A stretch of DNA of 25,244 nucleotides from contig JAFAFP010000190.1 of NCBI GenBank assembly GCA_023423415.1, positions 1 through 25,244 on the forward strand, written 5' to 3'. This document shows positions 6,842 through 15,210 of this stretch, in pieces (positions within the stretch are counted from its first letter, which is position 1; the number at the start of each line of letters is the position of its first letter). Origin of the DNA: Pseudomonadota bacterium. Its GTDB lineage: Bacteria > Pseudomonadota > Alphaproteobacteria > Rhizobiales > Xanthobacteraceae. A program made the position numbers and the translations under genes. The notes under the pieces are model-generated. The model saw nothing but the letters and a program-made list of their open reading frames with translations. It was not told the origin of the DNA and searched no databases.

Positions 6842-7078
6842 ATGACCCCCTTCTTCGTTCAGATCAAATGCCAGCTCGGCAAATCCTATCAGGTGGCCAA
6901 CGCGCTGGCTGATGCCGAGATTGCCTCCGAAATCTATTCGACGGCCGGTGAGTATGACCTGCTCGTCAAGTTCTACATCGAACCATCGATGGATATCGGC
7001 CACTTCGTCAACGAGAAGGTGCAGGTCATCCCGGGGATTCAGGACACGCTGACGATCATCACCTTCAAGGCGTTCTGA
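6842..7078 (+). CDS. Stand-alone Lrp/AsnC ligand-binding (RAM) domain protein
   Basis: A 78-residue protein consisting only of the effector-binding domain of Lrp/AsnC regulators. The beta-alpha-beta-beta-alpha-beta order is readable: FFVQIKCQLG, a helix over SYQVANALADAE, IYSTAGEYDLLVKFYI, a helix over IGHFVNEKVQVIPG, and the closing strand DTLTIITFKAF. The GEYDLLV and IPGIQDTLT parts are the conserved ligand-pocket segments. The N-terminal helix-turn-helix is absent, and no in-frame extension upstream supplies one. GGAGG seven bases before the ATG supports the start. Such free RAM domains form oligomers and bind amino acids or other small molecules; some may co-assemble with full-length Lrp proteins. 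Lies 126 bases after the hydroxylase on the same strand, convergent with the EamA gene. Confidence 0.9.
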   Translation: MTPFFVQIKCQLGKSYQVANALADAEIASEIYSTAGEYDLLVKFYIEPSMDIGHFVNEKVQVIPGIQDTLTIITFKAF

Positions 7079-7090
7079 AGTCGAGTGCGA

Positions 7091-8014
7091 TCATGGATTC
7101 GGCGGCACGTCGATTTCGCGCTTGCCGAGCTGGCGTTCGCGATACACGACGAAAAGCCCTGCCGCTGCGACAATGGCGGCGCCGGCGAGCACCATTACCG
7201 TCGGCACCTCGCCCAGAAACACATAGCCGAAGATCACGGCCCACAGCATCGTCGAGTAATTGAACGGCGCGACCACCGATTGCGGGGCGTGGCGATAGCT
7301 TTCGGTCAGGAAAATGTGTGACAATCCGCCGATGATGCCGGTTGAGATCAGCGCGGTGAGTTGAATGGGCGTCGGCATCGTCCAGCCAAGCGGCAACGTG
7401 GCTAGCCCGGCAATCGCGCAGATCAGCGAGAAATAGAACACGATCGACGAGGTGGTCTCGCTGCCGGTCAGGCGGCGCGTCTGAATGACCGCTCCGGCAT
7501 TGAACGTCGCGCCGAGTAGCCCGCAAATCGCTCCGATCATGCTTGCCGCAGCCACAGCATTGGCCATGTTCGCATAGCGAGACAGATCGAATTGCTGCCA
7601 CAGCATCACGATCACGCCGATAAAGCCGATCAACACGGCGGACCAGCGATAGAGGCGCACCTTCTCCTTCAGGAAGATGGCCGAGAACACTACAGTGATC
7701 AGCGGCGAGGTGAAGGAGATCGCGGTCGCATCGATGATCGGCAGCCGCGCCAGCGATGCGAAGTTGAGAAACATGCCGCCAACGCTGAACATCCCGCGGC
7801 CGATATGTCCGAACGGACGGCGGGTCCGCACCATTGCCACCAGTTCGCCTCGGATCGCGAAAATGATGAAAACCGGTACGATCGCGAAAGCCGCCCGAAA
7901 GAAGACCGTCTGCCCGACTGGAAATGTTTCGCCTAGAAAACGCACGAGCGCCGACATCGCCGCGAACAGCATCGACGAAATCAGCGTGAACAGGATGGCC
8001 TTGTAGGGATTCAT
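7091..8014 (-). CDS. DMT superfamily permease, EamA family
   Basis: A 307-residue inner-membrane protein with two EamA repeats and about ten hydrophobic segments, beginning MNPYKAILFTLISSMLFAAM. Typical features are the first-repeat FFRAAFAIVPVFIIF helix, FLNFASLARLPIIDATAISFTSPLITVVFSAIFLKE (in parts) at the end of repeat one, and SYRHAPQSVVAPFNYSTMLWAVIFGYVFLGEVP near the C-terminus of repeat two. These exporters or importers move amino acids, nucleosides or other small metabolites; the substrate cannot be read from sequence. A longer frame reaches 8113, but its extra 33 residues are arginine-rich and unlike the family, so the ATG at 8014 was chosen although no good ribosome site precedes it (GTG at 8029 is the alternative). 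Only 12 bases separate its stop from the convergent Lrp-domain gene. Confidence 0.92.
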   Translation of the reverse strand: MNPYKAILFTLISSMLFAAMSALVRFLGETFPVGQTVFFRAAFAIVPVFIIFAIRGELVAMVRTRRPFGHIGRGMFSVGGMFLNFASLARLPIIDATAISFTSPLITVVFSAIFLKEKVRLYRWSAVLIGFIGVIVMLWQQFDLSRYANMANAVAAASMIGAICGLLGATFNAGAVIQTRRLTGSETTSSIVFYFSLICAIAGLATLPLGWTMPTPIQLTALISTGIIGGLSHIFLTESYRHAPQSVVAPFNYSTMLWAVIFGYVFLGEVPTVMVLAGAAIVAAAGLFVVYRERQLGKREIDVPPNP

Positions 8015-8125
8015 CGAATGGGGATGCACGCGGCGGGGCGCTGACGACAGAATAGCGCTCCCCCTCTGTCGCCGATACGCGTGGCGCAGGCAACCCCCTG
8101 CCCCGCATGCCAAGGATGCAGATCG

Positions 8126-9046
8126 CTATTTCTTTTCAGGGCGTTTTGGCCCCTCAACAGGCGCGAGCGACTTCAGATAGACTGCCATCGCCGCACGATC
8201 TTCCTTCGGCAATTGTGAGGTGTTGCGGACCACCGGCGCCATGTTGGAGCCAACCGAATCGCCTTCCGGCGTCATCCCCATTTCCAGCAGGCTTTCGAAA
8301 TCTGCTTCCGACCAGTCTTTCATCCGGGCCTGGGTGATGTTGGGAACCCAGCCGCGCCCTTCCGGATTCGGCCCACCAGCGAAACGCTGGCCAGCGACAA
8401 TCCCGCCGAGAAAGTTGCGTGGGGAATGGCATTCGGCACAATGCCCCGGACCATTCACGAGGTAGGCGCCGCGGTTCCATTGTTCGGATTTCGTCGGGTC
8501 GGGCTTAAAAGTCGAATTGTCGTTGAAGAACAACATTTTCCAGCCGCCCAGAACCCGCCGAATGTTGAACGGGAATGGTACGTCGTGCGGGCGCGATGGC
8601 GTCTGCGCCGCCGGCAATGTTTTCATGTGCGCGAAAAGATCGCGCACGTCGGCCAGCGTCATCATCTGGTAGGAGGTATAGGGAAACGCGGGGAAGTAGT
8701 GAGACCCTTTGGGCGTGGTGCCCTTCAGCATCGCATTGACAAATTGGTGTTCGGTCCACGAGCCAATACCCGCCTTCGGATCAGACGAAATATTGGGTGC
8801 ATAGAAGGTACCGAACGGAGAATGCAGCGCGTGTCCGCCACCGAGTTGCAGCTTGTCGTCCTGATCGGGGGTGACGTGACATGACGCGCAACCGCCCGCG
8901 AAAAACATGATGCGGCCGTTCTCAGGATTGACCTTGTGCGCCCCGAGTGCGTTGGCCGGCAGCGACGCCGGGACGGTCACGAACCAGAAGATCGCGAGGC
9001 CGACGGCGGCAACCAGGATCGCCAGCAGGACAAGCTTCCGAAGCAT
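8126..9046 (-). CDS. Diheme cytochrome c, membrane-anchored
   Basis: A 306-residue periplasmic cytochrome c. Residues 4-26 form a single N-terminal hydrophobic segment (anchor or uncleaved signal). Two heme sites are present: CASCH at 53-57 and CAECH at 203-207. Probable distal Met ligands are M128 or M129 (YTSYQMM) and M269 (GSNMAP). The order of motifs, with FYAPNISSDP and AFPYTSYQMM after heme one and GWVPNIT after heme two, follows the cytochrome subunit of membrane-bound alcohol, aldehyde and gluconate dehydrogenases, which however carry three hemes. Here the third heme domain is absent and only ~35 residues follow M269. GGGAG precedes the ATG by seven bases. It lies downstream of the class II cytochrome and the CoxL-like gene, so it could carry their electrons to the respiratory chain; this is inference. 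Confidence 0.93.
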   Translation of the reverse strand: MLRKLVLLAILVAAVGLAIFWFVTVPASLPANALGAHKVNPENGRIMFFAGGCASCHVTPDQDDKLQLGGGHALHSPFGTFYAPNISSDPKAGIGSWTEHQFVNAMLKGTTPKGSHYFPAFPYTSYQMMTLADVRDLFAHMKTLPAAQTPSRPHDVPFPFNIRRVLGGWKMLFFNDNSTFKPDPTKSEQWNRGAYLVNGPGHCAECHSPRNFLGGIVAGQRFAGGPNPEGRGWVPNITQARMKDWSEADFESLLEMGMTPEGDSVGSNMAPVVRNTSQLPKEDRAAMAVYLKSLAPVEGPKRPEKK

Positions 9047-9157
9047 GGGATTCTCCCGGTTTTCGGCGGGATGTTAGGCTCTGCGGAAGGCGCGGAAAAG
9101 TCGAAGGCGGCACGCCATGCGACGGCCGCCTTGCAATCCGGCTTCAGCCGATGACGA

Positions 9158-9595
9158 CTACTTGGAGACGCGGAACGACTCGTGACAGGCGCCGCAATTC
9201 TTGCCCATCGCGCCGAAAGCAACCTTGAAGCTGTCGAGATCCTTTACCGACGATGCTGCCGCCTTGGATTCGGCTTCAAATTTCGCGAATGCCGCCTTGA
9301 AGCCGGTCATATCGGTCCAAATTTTCGGTGCAGCCGTCGTTTCGCCGCCGGTCTTCGAATCTTCTGGGAACAAGGCCGGCATCTTGGCCGCAGCACTCGC
9401 GTAAGTGGCGAAGATGGCTTTGGCCTTAGCGTTGTCATAGGGCTCGGTGCCCTTCGCAAATGCTGCACCTGTCTTTGCCGCAGCGCCGACGCCCTTCATG
9501 ATCTGTTTGCGTTCGGTAATCGCATTGGATTGGGCGACAACGGCTGTCGCGCCGAGAGCAACGGACAGCGCAACGCAGGCGATGCGGAATATCAT
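9158..9595 (-). CDS. Class II cytochrome c (cytochrome c-556 type)
   Basis: A 145-residue periplasmic monoheme cytochrome of the four-helix-bundle c'/c-556 class. A signal peptide covers residues 1-21 (cleavage near VVAQ). The mature chain starts NAITERKQIMKGVG, where M33 is placed like the sixth ligand of low-spin c-556 proteins. The heme site CGACH (134-138) lies at the C-terminus, as is usual for this class, followed by ESFR. An in-frame extension to 9706 would add 37 residues unlike a signal peptide, so the ATG at 9595 was chosen. It follows the CoxL-like gene by 120 bases and precedes the diheme cytochrome by 111 bases, all on one strand. Role: soluble electron carrier; partner inferred only from position. 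Confidence 0.92.
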   Translation of the reverse strand: MIFRIACVALSVALGATAVVAQSNAITERKQIMKGVGAAAKTGAAFAKGTEPYDNAKAKAIFATYASAAAKMPALFPEDSKTGGETTAAPKIWTDMTGFKAAFAKFEAESKAAASSVKDLDSFKVAFGAMGKNCGACHESFRVSK

Positions 9596-9714
9596 ATGGC
9601 TTACCCCGTTTGTGGAAAGGTCGAGTTGAAACGTCCCGTCTGGACATCGGGTATCAACCCCGACTCCTACTTTGTTATTCCTAAAAAGTGACGGGACCGC
9701 CATCACCCCGACTA

Positions 9715-9730
9715 ATCACGAACTCGTGAT
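9715..9730. repeat. Perfect palindrome across the CoxL-like stop codon
   Basis: ATCACGA (9715-9721) and TCGTGAT (9724-9730) form a 7-bp inverted repeat with a two-base centre. It includes the last codons and TGA stop of the CoxL-like gene. As RNA it gives a 6-bp stem with a four-base loop and no T-run after it, so it is a weak terminator at best. As DNA it looks like a symmetric protein site located 120 bases upstream of the class II cytochrome start. Confidence 0.35.
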
Positions 9731-12022
9731 CTCCGCGCGTCTGGCTGCGCCGATTGTGCACCAGACGCGTTCAGGCGTCGCCGGCATATCGATGTGGTCG
9801 ATCCTGTAAACGCGCCACAGCGCGTCGATGACCGCGTTCATGACCGCCGGACAAGAACCGATAGCCCCGGCCTCACCTGCGCCCTTCACGCCAAGCGGGT
9901 TGACCTTGCACGGGACATTCCGCGTCTCAAACACGAACTCGGGCATGTCCTCCGCTCGCGGAAGCGCATAGTCCATCAGGCTCGCTGTCAGGAGCTGGCC
10001 GGTGTCCGAATCATAGACGGTATTTTCCATCAGCGCCTGGCCGATGCCTTGGACTGTCCCGCCATGCACCTGTCCCTCAAGCAGAAGCGGATTGAGGGAA
10101 ACCCCGAAGTCATCGACGATGACGTAATTGACGATCGTGGTATGGCCAGTCGCCTCATCGATCTCGACTTCAACAATATGGGTGCCGTTGGGGTAGGTCG
10201 GCGCTGTGGGTGTGAAGGCATCCGCCGCGCGCAGCTTGTTCGGACTGGATTTGGGATGGGCAGCGATCTCGGCAAATGAGATGGCGCGATCCGTGCCGGC
10301 AACGCGGATCAGGCCGTCGGCAAATTCGAGATCGCGCGGCGCCGCTTCCAGCGCATCCGCCGCGATTTCCTTCAACTGCTCCGCCAGCTTGGCTGCCGCC
10401 ATAGCGACGGAATTGCCGCCGGCTGGGATAGAGCTTGAGCCCCCCGTGCCCGTGCCGGTCGCAATCTGGGCCGTATCCCCCTGGAGCATATGAACGCATT
10501 CAGGCGGAATGGACAGATGTTGTGCGATGATCTGCGAATAGGCGGTGTCGTGCCCCTGCCCTGTTGTCTGGGTACCGGCGAGGAGTCGAATGGAACCATC
10601 CTTTTCGAGCGAGACGGTCGCCGTATCCGGTCCGTTTCCGCCGCAGGCTTCGATATAGGTCGATATACCGATGCCCCGCAGCAGGCCGTGTCTGCGCGCC
10701 TCCTTGGCACGAGCTTCAAAGCCCTTCCAGTCTGCGACATCCTGCGCGCGCTGCATCTGTGCAGCGAACTCACCCGTATCATAGGTTTTCCCGGTCGACG
10801 TCCGATACGGCATTTGGTCGGGCCGGATGAAATTTCGTCGTCGCAACTCGTCGGGTGCAATGCCGATATCGCGCGCGGCCGCATCGACCAGCCGCTCGAT
10901 CACATAGGACGCTTCCGGCCGGCCCGCGCCGCGATAGGCATCGACCGGCACCGTGTTCGTATAGGCCGCGCGCACACGGATGAAGCACGATGGAATATCG
11001 TAAACACCCGGCAGCATCGCCGCGCCGATATAGGGAATATATGGCGCGTAGGTGGAGAGATACGCTCCCATATCCGCAATGGTATCGACATCGAGCGCGA
11101 GAAAGCGGCCGTCGGCATCAAGCGCCAAGTGCGCCGTGGTGATGTTGTCGCGGCCCTGCGTGTCGCCGAGGAAATGCTCGGTGCGATCCGCGATCCATTG
11201 AACCGGCATACCCGTTTTCTTTGCAGCGATCGCCGCAAGCGCATATTCACGATAGGCGAACAGCTTGGTGCCGAAGCCGCCGCCGACATCAGGCGTGATC
11301 ACACGCATCTTGTCCGGTGCGATTTTGAGCACGCTTTTGCCAATGATGTCGCGGATCGCATGGCTGCCCTGACTGCCGAGCGTCAGCGTGTAGTGCTCAT
11401 GCGCTGCATCGTACTGCGCGATCACACCACGCGTATCGAGGTAATTGGTGACTAGACGCTGATTGACGACCTTCTGCGTCACCACATGCACGGCCTTAGA
11501 AAAGATGGCGCTGGTGGCCCCCTTCTCGCCAAACGTGATGTCGAAGGCGAGATTGCCGGGACGGTCTGGCCACACCAACGGCGCGCCATCCGCAAGAGCC
11601 GCTTCGGCACCAATCACATGCGGCATTCCCTCCCATTCAATGACGAGAGCTTCCGCCGCATCGCGCGCCTGATCGAGCGTATCTGCGACCACAAAGGCCA
11701 CCGCGTCGCCAACGTGGAAGACTTCATCGCGGGCGAGCACTGGACAGGGCGGCACGATCATCTGCTGCCCCGGCACCCCAACGACACAGGGCATCAGTCC
11801 GAGGTCTGAGATGTCGTCGTACGTCAGGATCGCGCGGATACCCGGCAGACGGTTTGCCTGTGTGGCATCGGCGATTCGAAATCGTGCATGGGCATGGGGC
11901 GAACGCACCACAACGGCATGGCCAGCGCCCGCCAGAGCAAGATCTGCAACATAATGACCCGCTCCCCGAATGAGCGGGTCATCTTCCTTACGCGCCAGTG
12001 CCTGTCCGACGCCAAATTTCAT
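9716..12022 (-). CDS. Xanthine dehydrogenase family molybdopterin-binding subunit (form II CoxL-like)
   Basis: A 768-residue molybdenum hydroxylase large subunit. The N-terminal domain starts GQALARKEDDPLIRGAGHYVADL. Molybdopterin-contact segments include TPDVGGGFGTKLF (~243-255), the active-site loop AYRGAGR (362-368), TTGQGHDTAY, and GVKGAGEAG with the catalytic Glu near 717. AYRGAGR is the known mark of form II CoxL-type proteins; true CO dehydrogenase (form I) has AYxCSFR, so CO oxidation should not be assumed. The enzyme probably hydroxylates an aldehyde or N-heterocycle. The [2Fe-2S] (CoxS) and FAD (CoxM) subunits, normally neighbours, are absent on both sides. The gene begins 12 bases after the RND pump stop, with TAGGG four bases before the ATG, and is followed by two cytochrome genes. 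Substrate and electron-transfer partners unknown. Confidence 0.95.
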   Translation of the reverse strand: MKFGVGQALARKEDDPLIRGAGHYVADLALAGAGHAVVVRSPHAHARFRIADATQANRLPGIRAILTYDDISDLGLMPCVVGVPGQQMIVPPCPVLARDEVFHVGDAVAFVVADTLDQARDAAEALVIEWEGMPHVIGAEAALADGAPLVWPDRPGNLAFDITFGEKGATSAIFSKAVHVVTQKVVNQRLVTNYLDTRGVIAQYDAAHEHYTLTLGSQGSHAIRDIIGKSVLKIAPDKMRVITPDVGGGFGTKLFAYREYALAAIAAKKTGMPVQWIADRTEHFLGDTQGRDNITTAHLALDADGRFLALDVDTIADMGAYLSTYAPYIPYIGAAMLPGVYDIPSCFIRVRAAYTNTVPVDAYRGAGRPEASYVIERLVDAAARDIGIAPDELRRRNFIRPDQMPYRTSTGKTYDTGEFAAQMQRAQDVADWKGFEARAKEARRHGLLRGIGISTYIEACGGNGPDTATVSLEKDGSIRLLAGTQTTGQGHDTAYSQIIAQHLSIPPECVHMLQGDTAQIATGTGTGGSSSIPAGGNSVAMAAAKLAEQLKEIAADALEAAPRDLEFADGLIRVAGTDRAISFAEIAAHPKSSPNKLRAADAFTPTAPTYPNGTHIVEVEIDEATGHTTIVNYVIVDDFGVSLNPLLLEGQVHGGTVQGIGQALMENTVYDSDTGQLLTASLMDYALPRAEDMPEFVFETRNVPCKVNPLGVKGAGEAGAIGSCPAVMNAVIDALWRVYRIDHIDMPATPERVWCTIGAARRAEITSS

Positions 12023-12034
12023 GCTGCCCTACGA

Positions 12035-15000
12035 TCAGGATTTGGTTTCCGTCTGAGGCTGCGGTGCCGTCTTGCCGCGAATGAGATCCTCAAGCCAGCG
12101 CACAACGACATAGAAAACAGGCGTGAAGAGCAATCCGAAGACCGTCACACCGATCATACCTGAAACGACGGCTGTTCCTAGCGCCTGACGCAACTCGGCA
12201 CCCGCGCCAATTGCGATGGCGAGCGGAACAACACCCAGAATGAACGCCAGTGACGTCATCAGGATCGGGCGCAATCGCAGTTCTGCCGCCTCCTTCGCCG
12301 CAGCAAAACGATCTCGCCCTTGCTCTTCCAGCTGTTTGGCGAATTCCACGATCAGAATCGCGTTCTTGGCCGCCAAACCGATGAGAACAATGAACCCGAC
12401 CTGGGTCATGATATTATTATCCTGCCCGCGCCACACCACGCCGACGATCGAGGCGATCAGACACATCGGCACGATGAGAATGACGGCCAGCGGCAGCGTG
12501 AGGCTCTCATACTGGGCGGCCAACACAAGGAACACGAACACCACCGCCAGTACGAAGGCGAACATCGCGGTGTTTCCAGCCCGGATCTGCTGGAACGCGA
12601 GCGTCGTCCACTCATAAGCGAACCCGCTCGGCAATGTCTCCGCCGCCAGCTTTTCCATCAGTTGAATCGCCTGGCCTTGCGAAAAGCCCGGCGCCGCTGA
12701 GCCGTCAAGCTCGGCCGCCGGATAGATGTTGTATCGCGGTACGCGATACGGGCCTGTAATATCCCGGACCGTCGTGAAGGCCCCGAGCGGCACAGTTTCA
12801 CCGCTGGCGTTGCGCACTCGCAGATTGAGAATGTCTTTCGGTTCCAGGCGATATGGCGCGTCCGCCTGTGCCTGGACGCGGAAGGTTCGTCCGAACAGGT
12901 TGAAGTCGTTCACATAGGACGATCCGATATTGACCTGCAGCGCGTTGAAAACATCCGGCATGTTGATGCCGAGCAATTGCGCCTTAGTACGATCGATATC
13001 GAGGAAAAGCTGCGGGGTGGAAACCTCGAACAGCGAGAACACCTGCATCAGCCCTGGCGTCTGCGCCGCGCGCACCATCATGGCGCCGACCGCTTCCTGT
13101 AAAGCCTGAGGTCCGCGCCCGGCACGATCCTCCACCATCATCCGGAAGCCGCCCGCATTGCCGATGCCTTGCACCGGCGGCGGTTGCACCACGATGAGGA
13201 ACGCCTCCTTGATCGCAGCATATTTGCCAAACAGCGCGCCCTGAATGCCCGCAGCGGATTGCGCCGGATCCTTCGCCCGCTTGTCGAACGGATCGAGGAT
13301 CACGAAGATCGCGCCCGCGTTCGGCGCGTTGGTGAAGGTCGCACCGGAGAAACCCACGATGTTGATCACATTCATCACACCGGGTGTTTCCAACGCCAAC
13401 TCGGCAGCACGCTTCATCACTGCATCGGTGCGCTCAAGGGAAGCGCCGGGCGGCAGTTGCGCGGCGACGATCAGATAGCCGAGGTCCTGTTGCGGGATAA
13501 AGCCCTGTGGTGTCTTACGGAATTCGTTCAACCCGAAGCCGATGATGACTGCATATAACACCAACACCAGCGCAGACATCCGAACCATACGACCGGTCAG
13601 CCAGCCGTACCGTGACGAAAGCCAATCGAACCCCGCATTGAAATAGCGGAAGAAGCCATGGATCGGCTTTTCCCACCATTTATCCTCGTGGCTCTGCTTA
13701 TGCGGCTTGAGCAGCAAGGCACACATCGCGGGCGACAACGTAAGCGACACGACCAATGAGATCACCGTCGCGCCGGCAATGGTCAGCGCAAACTGCCGAT
13801 AGAACTGGCCAGAGATGCCGGTGATGAAGGCGGCCGGAATGAACACGGCGCACAGCACCAGCACGATGGCGATCAGCGCTCCGCCGACTTCATCCATCGA
13901 CCGAATCGCGGCTTCGCGCGGGCTAAAGCCCTGGGCGATATTACGCTCCACGTTTTCGACCACGACGATGGCGTCATCGACCACGATACCGATCGCCAGC
14001 ACCAGCCCGAACAACGAGAGATTGTTCAGGGTGAAGCCGAAGATGCTCATCATGAAGAAGGTGCCGATCAGCGAAACCGGAATGGCAACGATCGGAATCA
14101 CCGCTGCCCGCCAAGTTTGCAGGAACAGCATGATCACAAGCACGACGAGGATGACAGCTTCGAAGATGGTCTCGATCACCGCATCGACCGACTGCTGGAT
14201 GAACTGCGTCGGATCGTAGATGATCGTGTACTGCATCCCCTCCGGGAAGCTCTTGGCGAGTTCCGCCGTGGTATTGCGGATGTTCTTGCCGGTCGCCAAC
14301 GCATTGGACCCCGGCCGCTGAAACACAGCGAGCGCAACGGACTCATTGCGTCCGAGATACGAGGACGACGAATAGTCCTGTCCCGTCAGCTCGACACGCG
14401 CAACATCCTTCACGCGCACCACGGCATTGGCCGTCTGCTTCACAATGATATTGGAGAACTCGACCGGATCCGAGAGCCGGCCCAGCGTCTGCACTGCGAC
14501 CTGAAAGGCAAGCTGGTCCGACACCGGCGGCGCGTTGAGAACACCACCGGCAACCTGGATATTCTGGCCTTGCAGCGCGTTGGTAACGTCCTGAGCGGTG
14601 AGGTTGAGCGATTGCAAACGGTCAGGGTCGAGCCAGACCTGCATCGCGAAATCGCGGGCACCGAACACGGTGATCGAGCCGACACCATCGAGGCGCGTCA
14701 GCACGTCCTTGATCTGCAGGTTGGCATAATTGGTCAGAAAGATCGGATCACGCGACTGATCGGGCGAGTAGAGATTCACCACCATCAGAATGTCGGGTGA
14801 ACTCTTGGCTACCGTGACGCCGATCTGACGTACTGCTTCAGGCAGACGCGGGGTGGCGGTCGACACGCGGTTCTGGACCTGAACCTGGGCGATGTCGAGA
14901 TCAGTCCCGAGATCGAAAGTCACCGAAATCGAGAAGCGACCATCGGCGGTCGAATTCGACGAGATGTAAAGCATCCCTTCGACGCCGTTCACCTGCTGCT

Positions 15001-15202
15001 CGATCGGCGCAACGACGGTATCGGCGACGGTTTCAGAACTCGCACCAGGAAACTGGCCGGTGATGTTGATCACCGGCGGCGCGATCTCAGGATATTGCGC
15101 GATCGGCAATCGCACGAATGCAACCGCGCCAAGGATGATGAAGACGATCGAAACGACCGCAGCAAAGATCGGCCGGTCGATGAAGAAATGCGAAATCTTC
15201 AT
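12035..15202 (-). CDS. RND efflux pump inner-membrane subunit (HAE1 family, AcrB/MexB-like)
   Basis: A 1055-residue proton-driven multidrug exporter subunit that works as a trimer with a periplasmic adaptor and an outer-membrane channel. It starts MKISHFFIDRPIFAAVVSIV, the usual first transmembrane helix, followed by LPIAQYPEIAPP. The TM4 relay GIVVDDAIVVVEN has the proton-binding pair Asp409/Asp410, and the partner Lys of TM10 is in IGLAAKNAILIVEFAKQLEE. The duplicated architecture (12 helices, two large periplasmic loops) is full length. The adaptor gene ends eight bases upstream, so they are co-transcribed; the adaptor stop is part of a GTAGG ribosome site. No outer-membrane factor and no TetR-type repressor gene is adjacent, so a TolC homologue elsewhere is needed. 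Substrate range not predictable. Confidence 0.97.
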   Translation of the reverse strand: MKISHFFIDRPIFAAVVSIVFIILGAVAFVRLPIAQYPEIAPPVINITGQFPGASSETVADTVVAPIEQQVNGVEGMLYISSNSTADGRFSISVTFDLGTDLDIAQVQVQNRVSTATPRLPEAVRQIGVTVAKSSPDILMVVNLYSPDQSRDPIFLTNYANLQIKDVLTRLDGVGSITVFGARDFAMQVWLDPDRLQSLNLTAQDVTNALQGQNIQVAGGVLNAPPVSDQLAFQVAVQTLGRLSDPVEFSNIIVKQTANAVVRVKDVARVELTGQDYSSSSYLGRNESVALAVFQRPGSNALATGKNIRNTTAELAKSFPEGMQYTIIYDPTQFIQQSVDAVIETIFEAVILVVLVIMLFLQTWRAAVIPIVAIPVSLIGTFFMMSIFGFTLNNLSLFGLVLAIGIVVDDAIVVVENVERNIAQGFSPREAAIRSMDEVGGALIAIVLVLCAVFIPAAFITGISGQFYRQFALTIAGATVISLVVSLTLSPAMCALLLKPHKQSHEDKWWEKPIHGFFRYFNAGFDWLSSRYGWLTGRMVRMSALVLVLYAVIIGFGLNEFRKTPQGFIPQQDLGYLIVAAQLPPGASLERTDAVMKRAAELALETPGVMNVINIVGFSGATFTNAPNAGAIFVILDPFDKRAKDPAQSAAGIQGALFGKYAAIKEAFLIVVQPPPVQGIGNAGGFRMMVEDRAGRGPQALQEAVGAMMVRAAQTPGLMQVFSLFEVSTPQLFLDIDRTKAQLLGINMPDVFNALQVNIGSSYVNDFNLFGRTFRVQAQADAPYRLEPKDILNLRVRNASGETVPLGAFTTVRDITGPYRVPRYNIYPAAELDGSAAPGFSQGQAIQLMEKLAAETLPSGFAYEWTTLAFQQIRAGNTAMFAFVLAVVFVFLVLAAQYESLTLPLAVILIVPMCLIASIVGVVWRGQDNNIMTQVGFIVLIGLAAKNAILIVEFAKQLEEQGRDRFAAAKEAAELRLRPILMTSLAFILGVVPLAIAIGAGAELRQALGTAVVSGMIGVTVFGLLFTPVFYVVVRWLEDLIRGKTAPQPQTETKS

Positions 15203-15210
15203 GAACGAAC

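Noticed and set aside
9650..9690. EcfG (general stress sigma) promoter before the c-556 gene
   Set aside because: GGAAT and GGTT are 17 bases apart on the minus strand, but both elements deviate from GGAAC/CGTT; too weak to call.
10490..11455. 321-codon + strand open frame opposite the CoxL-like gene
   Set aside because: Shadow frame with Arg/His-rich composition; the minus-strand gene is unbroken and carries all family motifs here.
9716..12022. Aerobic CO dehydrogenase (coxL, form I)
   Set aside because: The active-site loop is AYRGAGR, not AYxCSFR, and CoxS/CoxM are missing, so CO oxidation is not supported.
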